A stretch of 64,000 bases of DNA from Methylococcus geothermalis (GTDB lineage Bacteria; Pseudomonadota; Gammaproteobacteria; Methylococcales; Methylococcaceae), in assembly GCF_012769535.1 (NCBI RefSeq), contig NZ_CP046565.1, forward strand, positions 2,308,501 through 2,372,500, read 5' to 3'. Positions 57,609 to 64,000 of the stretch are shown in pieces. The notes below the pieces were generated by a model. That model was not told where the DNA came from. It did no database searches and was given only the letters and a program-made list of their open reading frames with translations. Made by a program: the position numbers and the translations under genes. How positions within the stretch are numbered: the first letter of the stretch is position 1; each line of letters opens with the position of its first letter.

Positions 57609-60374
57609 TTGACCGACCAACCACGTCTGGCTGCTTCGAGCCGGGTAGCTCTGGCGGCCTATCTGCACGACTTGGGCAAGTTTGCCGAACGCGCCCGTAT
57701 CGGCGAAGCAAAGGAACAATTCGCCGATGGCACTGTTCGCGTCGAATTGGAGAAACAGCTCCACTGCCCCAGCTTCAACGGACGCCATACCCACATTCAC
57801 GCGGCCTATACAGCCATCGGCTTCGATCTGCTGGAACAGCACCTGCCCGATCTGGTAGGCGAAGACATGGCCCCATTCGCCCCCTGGCGGGACCGCAACG
57901 CCGACGATTCCATCATCAACGCCGCGGCGCGGCATCACCGTCCCGGCACCTATCTGCAGTGGATCGTGGCAACGGCGGATCGTCTGGCGTCCGGCTTCGA
58001 GCGGGAGGAGTTCGATACCTACAATGCCGCGCCGGACGAAGAGACGCAGAAACTCAATCACTACACCAAGCGGCAGCTCACCTTGCTCGAACAGATCCGG
58101 CTTCAGGCGCATCAGAATGGCGAGGTGCCGAAGTTTCGCTATCCGCTGGCGCCGTTGTCGCCGAACTCCCTTTTTCCGGTCCGGGCGGAGGAGCATGAGA
58201 GGCCAGATAACGCGGCCGCACAACGGCTTTATGCCAAGCTGTGGGAAGGTTTCAAGACAGCGCTAGGCCAGATTCCGCAAACTCACCGCTCCAGTCTGCC
58301 GCTGTGGCTGGATCATTTCGACTGCCTTTGGCAAACGTTCACGCATGCCATTCCGGCGGCGACGGCGGGACAGGTCAAGCCGGAGGTGTCTCTGTACGAC
58401 CATTCCCGCACCACCGCGGCGCTGGCGGTAGCACTGTGGCGCTACCACTCGGATTGCGCTCATGACCTTGGCGCGGTGCATGATTCCTTCCGCGCCCTGT
58501 GGGACCGGCAGCGGGAAGGTTCCGATATCGCGCGAGAGGCATGGAAGGAGGAAAAATTCCTGCTGATTCAGGGCGATTTCTTCGGAATCCAGGATTTCAT
58601 CTTCGCCACCGGCGGGGAGACGCAAAGGCGCGCCGCCAAGCTGCTGCGCGGCCGCTCGTTCTATGTGTCGCTCCTGACCGAACTGGCGGCGCTGCGCTTG
58701 CTGGAGACACTGGATTTGCCTCCGACCAGCCAGGTGGTGAACGCGGCCGGCAAGTTTCTGATCTTGGCGCCCAATACCCCGGAAGCGCGCGAGACGGTCA
58801 CGGCGGTTCAAGCGGAATTCGACCGTTGGTTCCTGCAACACACCCATGGGCAGTCCGGCATCGGTCTGGCGATGCTGCCGGCGCGAGCGCGGGATTTCCA
58901 GGCCGGCAAGCGGGGCGAGGAAAGCCCGTTCCGCGCGCTGACGAAACGGCTGTTCGAGCAACTGGAAGAAACCAAGCTGCGGCGCTTCGGGCTGTGTAGC
59001 GGCACGCCTGCCCCGCCGCTGTTCCAGGGTTTTCTCGATGCCTTCGACTCCAACAAGGGTGCTTGCGCTGTCGACGGACGATCACCCGCCAAGGCGGCTT
59101 TGGAGGGAGAGGAAAACCTCTTCGTTTCTGATCTGGCGGCGGATCAGATCAAGACCGGCCATTGGTTGGCGACCCAGCAGCGAGTGTTGATCACCGCCCA
59201 AACCTTAGACCATCACACCCTGGATCTGCCGATCTTTGGCTACCGAGTGAACTTCACCGAGGGCGAGGACGATACGGGCCGCTTCGGGCGCGAGGCGAAA
59301 ACCGGCAATCTGCGCCGCTGCTGGGATTTTTCCTTGCCGGCGTCCTTCGATGCGCCGTTGTGGAACGGCTACGCCCGCCGTTACATCAACGCTTACGTGC
59401 CGCGCTTCCACGCCGTCAACGAGTGGGAAGCGGAACGCTACCGCGGCATGGAAAACCCGGCAACGTTCGATCCCCACCCGGATGAAATCAAGACCTTGAA
59501 CCATCTGGCGCGGGATGACCGGCAGGTCGACCCGAACGGACACTGGTATGGGCAGGAAGCCCTGATGACACTCAAGGGCGACGTGGATGATCTGGGTTTG
59601 ATCTTCCAGAAGGGCCTGGAGCGGCCGAGCTTCGCCAAGATGGCAGCGCTGTCGAGGCAGATGAACGCCTTCTTCGCCGTGTATCTGCCCTGGCTGTGCG
59701 CACACGGCGAGGAAGACGGAGTGAAACGCTACCGCAATACCTACACGGTATTCGCCGGCGGCGACGACTTCTTCCTGATCGGGCCTTGGCATTCCACATT
59801 GCGGCTGGCGCAGCGCATGAAGAAGGATTTCGCCCGTTACGTGGCCGATAACCCGGAGATTCATTTCTCGGCCGGGTTATCCATGACCAAGCCGGGTTTG
59901 CCGATCCGGCAACTGGCCGCGCTGGCGGAAGAGGGGCTGGAAGCGGCGAAGAGCTACCCGCCCTCGCGCCCCCCGGACACTTCGCCGACCAAGAACGCCG
60001 TGAGTTGCTTCGGTCAGGCGGTCAGCTGGAGCGATTTCGACGCCATCCTCGCTCAGGAAACGGTGCTGGAAAGGCTGGCCGGCGAGTTCGGCCTATCAAC
60101 CGGCTATCTTTACGGCCTGCTGCATCTGACCGACATGGCGGCGCAGGTGAGCCAGCGTCCGGAAAACGCACTCTGGCACGCCTATTTCGCCTATCGCACC
60201 CGGCGCATGCTGGAGTCGCGGGTCAAGGGCGGCGAAGACCGGGAGGCCACGGAGCGCAAGCGGCGAACCCTGCAAAGCGAACTGGCGCTGGAAATCGCGA
60301 ACAAAGGCATCGCGCAGTTCGGGGCGGCCTACAAAATCGCCCTGTTTACCTATTTGTATCAGCAACGGGATTGA
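57609..60374 (+). CDS. cas10: Type III-A CRISPR effector Cas10/Csm1
   Basis: A 921-residue large subunit of the Csm complex. The HD nuclease motif is AYLHDLGKF (His20, Asp21). The first palm domain holds KGDVDDLGLIF. The second has the cyclase motif GGDD at residues 717-720 (FAGGDDFFLIG). Both are intact, so target-activated DNA cleavage and cyclic oligoadenylate synthesis are expected. The TTG at 57609 with AGGAG nine nt upstream is preferred; an ATG at 57558 would add 17 residues not typical of the family. Confidence 0.94.
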   Translation: MTDQPRLAASSRVALAAYLHDLGKFAERARIGEAKEQFADGTVRVELEKQLHCPSFNGRHTHIHAAYTAIGFDLLEQHLPDLVGEDMAPFAPWRDRNADDSIINAAARHHRPGTYLQWIVATADRLASGFEREEFDTYNAAPDEETQKLNHYTKRQLTLLEQIRLQAHQNGEVPKFRYPLAPLSPNSLFPVRAEEHERPDNAAAQRLYAKLWEGFKTALGQIPQTHRSSLPLWLDHFDCLWQTFTHAIPAATAGQVKPEVSLYDHSRTTAALAVALWRYHSDCAHDLGAVHDSFRALWDRQREGSDIAREAWKEEKFLLIQGDFFGIQDFIFATGGETQRRAAKLLRGRSFYVSLLTELAALRLLETLDLPPTSQVVNAAGKFLILAPNTPEARETVTAVQAEFDRWFLQHTHGQSGIGLAMLPARARDFQAGKRGEESPFRALTKRLFEQLEETKLRRFGLCSGTPAPPLFQGFLDAFDSNKGACAVDGRSPAKAALEGEENLFVSDLAADQIKTGHWLATQQRVLITAQTLDHHTLDLPIFGYRVNFTEGEDDTGRFGREAKTGNLRRCWDFSLPASFDAPLWNGYARRYINAYVPRFHAVNEWEAERYRGMENPATFDPHPDEIKTLNHLARDDRQVDPNGHWYGQEALMTLKGDVDDLGLIFQKGLERPSFAKMAALSRQMNAFFAVYLPWLCAHGEEDGVKRYRNTYTVFAGGDDFFLIGPWHSTLRLAQRMKKDFARYVADNPEIHFSAGLSMTKPGLPIRQLAALAEEGLEAAKSYPPSRPPDTSPTKNAVSCFGQAVSWSDFDAILAQETVLERLAGEFGLSTGYLYGLLHLTDMAAQVSQRPENALWHAYFAYRTRRMLESRVKGGEDREATERKRRTLQSELALEIANKGIAQFGAAYKIALFTYLYQQRD

Positions 60375-60385
60375 GGACACCCATC

Positions 60386-60883
60386 ATGGATATATTCTCG
60401 TTTAACCTCGCTACGAATCCGCCACTATGCAGTTGCAACACCAAGATATTCCCTTTGGATAAACCTGACGCTAAGCTTTTTGACGAAACCGCGAAAGCGG
60501 TTGCCGAGGAGTTAGCAAATCCGCAACTAATAAAAGAAATCGGCCAAGGTAAAAATAAGCAGTGGAAGGTTATCGAAGACAAGAACAAGAAAGCCAATGC
60601 ACCGACGCAGATTCGGAAATTCTATGACGAAGTCTGTCTTTGGGCTGAGAAAACTCAAAGCGTCGAAATCTTCGAAAGGAATCTGCCATTTATCAAAATG
60701 ATGAATGCCAAAGCTGCCTATGCCCGCGGCAGAGAATTGGTGGATGATAAATTTGTGGCTTGGTTTTCCAGTTGTCTTGGCCAGATTACTACTGCGAACT
60801 CCGAAGGTTTAATAAGGCTTCACAATTTCAGAACCTTGTTTGAAGCTTTCGTAGGTTTCTATAAACTTGCTCGGCCGAAGTGA
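60386..60883 (+). CDS. csm2: Type III-A small subunit Csm2
   Basis: A 165-residue helical protein that lines the target RNA channel. Family segments are TQIRKFYDEVCLWAE, AYARGRELVDDKFVAWF and LHNFRTLFEAFVGFYK at the C-terminus. The first 40 residues are an extra, less conserved leader. The gene is visibly richer in A and T, and uses more AAA, TTT and AAT codons, than its neighbours. It starts 11 nt after cas10 and ends 16 nt before csm3. Confidence 0.9.
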   Translation: MDIFSFNLATNPPLCSCNTKIFPLDKPDAKLFDETAKAVAEELANPQLIKEIGQGKNKQWKVIEDKNKKANAPTQIRKFYDEVCLWAEKTQSVEIFERNLPFIKMMNAKAAYARGRELVDDKFVAWFSSCLGQITTANSEGLIRLHNFRTLFEAFVGFYKLARPK

Positions 60884-60899
60884 GGACAGAATAAATACC

Positions 60900-61625
60900 A
60901 TGAAACTCATCGCAATCCAAAAACTCACCGGCGTCATCGAGCTGGTCTCCGGCCTGCACATCGGCTCCGGCAACACCGAGATGCACATCGGCGGCACCGA
61001 CAACCCGGTCATCAAGCATCCGCTGACTCAGCACCCCTACATCCCCGGCTCCAGCCTCAAGGGCAAGATCCGCAGCCTGCTGGAATGGGAACTGGGGGTG
61101 GTTGGCATCACCGACGGTCAGCCGTTGGGCTTCAAGCACATCGGTAAACTGGCGCCGGACCAGCAGGAGGCCGCCAAAAGCCTTCTGCGCCTGTTCGGCG
61201 GCGCGCCGGAGAGCGGCAACCACAACAGCGACCTGGTGAGGGAGATCGGCCCGACCCGCCTGGCCTTCTGGGACTGCGCGCTGGATCCCGCCTGGGTGGA
61301 CGAAATGAACCGCCGCAACCTGCTGCTGACCGAAAACAAGTCGGAAAACATGATCGACCGCATTCGCGGCGTGGCCGAGCATCCGCGCAACACCGAACGG
61401 GTGCCGGCCGGTGCGCGCTTCGAGTTCAATCTGACCGTGCGGGTGCACGACACCGACACCGGTCTGTTCGATACCGTGTGGAAAGGCCTCAGACTGCTGG
61501 AACTGACCGGCCTCGGCGGATCCGGCTCGCGCGGCTACGGCAAGCTGAAGTTCAGCCAGCTGGAGCTGGAGGGTGAGAACGTGTTGCCCGAGCTCGACAA
61601 AGTCAGCTTCAGCGTGGCGGCTTGA
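60900..61625 (+). CDS. csm3: Type III-A backbone RNase Csm3
   Basis: A 241-residue RAMP that forms the repeated backbone and cuts target RNA at 6-nt spacing. The catalytic Asp is Asp34 (IGGTDNPVIK), equivalent to Asp32 of the Staphylococcus protein as I recall. The conserved PYIPGSSLKGKIRSLLE follows, and the glycine-rich loop GLGGSGSRGYGKLKF is near the C-terminus. The frame opens at 60867, but the ATG at 60900 is the family start. Confidence 0.95.
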   Translation: MKLIAIQKLTGVIELVSGLHIGSGNTEMHIGGTDNPVIKHPLTQHPYIPGSSLKGKIRSLLEWELGVVGITDGQPLGFKHIGKLAPDQQEAAKSLLRLFGGAPESGNHNSDLVREIGPTRLAFWDCALDPAWVDEMNRRNLLLTENKSENMIDRIRGVAEHPRNTERVPAGARFEFNLTVRVHDTDTGLFDTVWKGLRLLELTGLGGSGSRGYGKLKFSQLELEGENVLPELDKVSFSVAA

Positions 61626-61659
61626 GGCCATCCCGTCGATGTCAGGTGAGGAGTTCGAC

Positions 61660-61749
61660 ATGCCACCGATTCGCCAGATCATCAACGATGCGCCGGAAAG
61701 CATTTCCGTCCCGGAAGCCCCGAGTCACCATCGGGTGGAACCGACATGA
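61660..61749 (+). CDS. 29-residue ORF coupled to csm4, possible antitoxin-like relic or leader
   Basis: A 30-codon frame with the ribosome site GGTGAGGAG about 8 nt before its ATG and a stop that overlaps the csm4 ATG (ATGA). The peptide contains PIRQIINDAPESISVP and SHHRVEPT. This loosely recalls the start of small antitoxin-like proteins with a DAPe-VPe-HRxVEV pattern, from memory. It may be the truncated remains of one, a coupling leader that sets csm4 translation, or chance. No other ribosome site for csm4 is evident. Confidence 0.45.
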   Translation: MPPIRQIINDAPESISVPEAPSHHRVEPT

Positions 61750-62720
61750 ATGGGTACCGGATCGTCATTCTCCCGTGCTCGGCCTTCGGCTCGGAACCGC
61801 TGGGAGACATGCTGTTCGGGCAACTGTGCTGGACCGTGCGCAACCGTTACGGCGAAGACCGGTTGCGTAACCTGCTGGAGGGCTACACTGGAAACCGGCC
61901 CTTCGCGGTGATGTCCGATGCATTGCCTTCCGGCTACCTGCCGCGTCCCGCCCTGCCCGGCCACTGGTTTGAAAGCGCGCCCGACCAAGACCGCAAATCG
62001 GCAAAGAAGCGGGTCTGGATGCCGTTGAATCTCGCCGCCACCACACCTGTGGCCGAGTGGCCCAGGCACTGCCAAACACCGGCCGAGATCCCCGGCGCGA
62101 TCCCGAGGGAACACTCCCAGCCTCACAACAGCATTCACCGCCAGACCGGCACCACCGGGGAAGGCCGCCAGTTCGTGCCCTACGCCATGAACCAGCTCTG
62201 GTACGGCGATGACGCGGAACTTGACATCTATGTGGTGCTGGATGACGCGCGATTGAACGCCCAGGAACTGGAAACCCTGTTCAACGATATGGGCGCCTTC
62301 GGTTTCGGCCGCGATGCCAGCGCCGGTCTGGGCAAGTTCCGGGTGAAAAGCCTCGAGCCTTTTTCCTGGCCTGAGCCGCTCAGCGCCGATGCCTGGCTGA
62401 CCCTGGCCCCGTGCGCACCGCAAGGACTGGGGTTCGACGCCAGCCGGAGCTTTTACCGGGTGTTCACCCGCTTCGGCCGACATGGCGACATGGGCGTGCA
62501 CCAGGGGCATCCCTTCAAAACGCCGGTCCTGCTGGCTCAAACCGGGGCGGTCTTGACGCCAACGGCGGACGGCAAGGGCCCGGCGGAACGGACGAGGCTT
62601 TTCCTCGGCCAGGGCCTGGGCGGCGACGGCCAACTGTCCCGTTCCCTGCCCGCCACGGTGCACCAGGGTTATGCACCCGTCATCGGAATCCAACTGCCGC
62701 GAAGGGAGGCGGCCGTATGA
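61746..62720 (+). CDS. csm4: Type III-A crRNA 5'-handle-binding subunit Csm4
   Basis: A 324-residue RAMP. SAFGSEPLGDMLFGQLCW near the N-terminus is typical of Csm4 and Cmr3 proteins. IPREHSQPHNSIHRQTG lies in the middle and the glycine-rich loop GAFGFGRDASAGLGKF at about 180-195. It joins Cas10 at the base of the complex and holds the crRNA repeat-derived tag. Its ATG overlaps the stop of the preceding 29-residue ORF and its stop overlaps csm5 (ATGA). Confidence 0.93.
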   Translation: MNGYRIVILPCSAFGSEPLGDMLFGQLCWTVRNRYGEDRLRNLLEGYTGNRPFAVMSDALPSGYLPRPALPGHWFESAPDQDRKSAKKRVWMPLNLAATTPVAEWPRHCQTPAEIPGAIPREHSQPHNSIHRQTGTTGEGRQFVPYAMNQLWYGDDAELDIYVVLDDARLNAQELETLFNDMGAFGFGRDASAGLGKFRVKSLEPFSWPEPLSADAWLTLAPCAPQGLGFDASRSFYRVFTRFGRHGDMGVHQGHPFKTPVLLAQTGAVLTPTADGKGPAERTRLFLGQGLGGDGQLSRSLPATVHQGYAPVIGIQLPRREAAV

Positions 62721-64000
62721 AGGCTTTCACCAGTTACCGGCTGCACATCACGCCACTGTCGCCCCTCCACATCGGCACTGGCGAAAGCTACGAACCGACC
62801 CACTACGTGATCGAGGACGGCGTCCTCCATGAATTCGATAGCGTGGCCGTGATGGATGTGTTACCGATGCAGGATCGGAAAGAACTGCTCGCCATCGTCA
62901 GCCGCAAACCGAACCCGGACATGATCAAGGCGATGCAAGGCTATTTTTATAAGCGCCGCGGCGCCCTCATGCCTTGGGCCATCAACCGGATCCCGGTGTT
63001 GCCTGGCGTAGCCCGTTTGTATGCCAGCCGGGTGGGACAGACCGCCAACCCCGAGAGCCAAGGCGGACAGGATAACAACTGGTTGGAAATCGACCGTACC
63101 GCCTTCAACCCCATCAGCCGGAAACCCGTATTGTTCGGCTCTTCGCTGAAAGGCGCGATCCGGACGGCCTTGCTGGACAAGGCCAATGGCGGCGCGCGGG
63201 CGCACGAACCCAAAGGATTGCACGAGTTTCAAGGCCGCGTGTTCGGCTATCCCCCTCTTGAACTCGATCCCCTGCGCCTGGTGCAGTTGTCGGACGCAAG
63301 CTGGCAGAGCGAGTCCGGACTCACGGCCACCGAGGTTCATTGCGCCGTCAACCGCAAGAAAGCACCGGTCAGGGATGAAAAAGGCCAGCTGCGCAAGGCC
63401 CTGGGCGAGAACAAGAATCTGTATCAGATCCTGGAATGCGTATCGGCTTGGCGCTACCGGGCGTTTTCGGCCCAGCTCAATCTGCAACGAGTCGATGACC
63501 TGCCGCAGCAGGACAAACTGCCCGCCCGGAAATTCCGGTATTCCCTGGAGGCGCTAGCCCACGACTGCAATAACTTTTACCTCCCCGTGCTTAGCGGAGA
63601 AATCCGGCTGTTGAAAGAACGAGCTTTCATCGACAACGATTGGTTTGAAAGCATCCAGCAACTATTGAAACTGTGTCAGGACAAGCTGAAAAGCGGCCAG
63701 GCCTTCCTGCTGCGCGCCGGACGTCACAGTGGAGCCGAGTCGGTCACGGTCAGCGGCGCCCGTAACGGCAACATCAAGATCATGAGGGGCAAGGGGCAAC
63801 AGCCCGAATACGCCGACGCGCCCAAAACCCTCTGGCTCGCCGCCCAAACCAAGGAACAGCAAACCGGCCTGCTGCCGTTCGGCTGGCTGCTGGTGGAAGT
63901 CGAACCCCTGGACGCTCCCGAAACCGACTGGCCGGAACTGCAAGCCTTGTGCGAGGCGCGCCTGGGGGACGCGCGCAAGCTGGCGGAACGGCTCGAAGCG
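62717..64000 (+). CDS. csm5: Type III-A subunit Csm5 (3' end beyond the window)
   Basis: At least 428 codons of a RAMP that caps the crRNA 3' side and helps its maturation. SPLHIGTGESYEP at the N-terminus and PVLFGSSLKGAIRTALLD at about residues 137-155 are diagnostic. The frame is open to the last base, so the C-terminus and any following genes (cas1, cas2 or the array) are not visible. The start overlaps the csm4 stop by 4 nt. Confidence 0.93.
   Translation, partial: MKAFTSYRLHITPLSPLHIGTGESYEPTHYVIEDGVLHEFDSVAVMDVLPMQDRKELLAIVSRKPNPDMIKAMQGYFYKRRGALMPWAINRIPVLPGVARLYASRVGQTANPESQGGQDNNWLEIDRTAFNPISRKPVLFGSSLKGAIRTALLDKANGGARAHEPKGLHEFQGRVFGYPPLELDPLRLVQLSDASWQSESGLTATEVHCAVNRKKAPVRDEKGQLRKALGENKNLYQILECVSAWRYRAFSAQLNLQRVDDLPQQDKLPARKFRYSLEALAHDCNNFYLPVLSGEIRLLKERAFIDNDWFESIQQLLKLCQDKLKSGQAFLLRAGRHSGAESVTVSGARNGNIKIMRGKGQQPEYADAPKTLWLAAQTKEQQTGLLPFGWLLVEVEPLDAPETDWPELQALCEARLGDARKLAERLEA

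Overview
The window is GC-rich and reads as the chromosome of a gammaproteobacterium, most likely a Methylococcus-type methanotroph. The evidence is a fused nuoCD inside a complete 13-gene NADH dehydrogenase operon, a pqqABCDE cluster (the cofactor of methanol dehydrogenase), gammaproteobacterial-style ftsK, mutL-miaA and bfr-bfd, and several envelope exporters. The genus is inferred from gene content and recollection, not from a search.

Layout. 1-2187 (minus): SulP anion transporter and beta-carbonic anhydrase (cut by the window edge), probably a bicarbonate uptake/hydration pair. 2617-3206: two small envelope proteins. 3381-6567: pqqABCDE with a stem-loop between pqqA and pqqB. 6719-9456 (minus): mutL-miaA. 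9592-15066: BamE-like lipoprotein, trxB, ftsK, ratA and a flavodoxin. 15784-22521 (minus): a tightly coupled tripartite ABC exporter (outer membrane factor, HlyD adaptor, double ATPase, two ABC-2 permeases). 22706-26775: a remarkable region with one open frame fusing a KirBac-type potassium channel to a chromate (CHR/ChrA) transporter, an outer membrane beta-barrel protein, and decayed end fragments of a second Kir gene and a second porin gene. 27024-27840: bfr-bfd iron storage. 28019-33880: a YcxB-like protein, an ABC-F ATPase, a membrane protein, a HExxH/CxxCxxCC two-domain protein, RodZ and a small zinc-ribbon protein. 34230-40295: an RND tripartite efflux operon. 40470-55048: nuoABCDEFGHIJKLMN. 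55158-64000: a type III-A CRISPR-Cas operon (cas6, CARF gene, cas10, csm2-csm5; csm5 runs off the window).

The most unusual features are: (1) two 72-nt palindrome-bearing repeats inserted exactly in frame at the start of nuoG, adding 48 residues to a core complex I subunit; (2) the Kir channel-ChrA fusion with neighbouring duplicated gene relics; (3) a 29-codon ORF with a good ribosome site, translationally coupled to csm4; and (4) a bacterioferritin whose haem-ligand Met52 is Gln.

I see no rRNA, tRNA, complete IS element or CRISPR array. Start codons were chosen by reading ribosome sites, family alignments from memory and operon overlaps. Where another start is possible, the entry says so.
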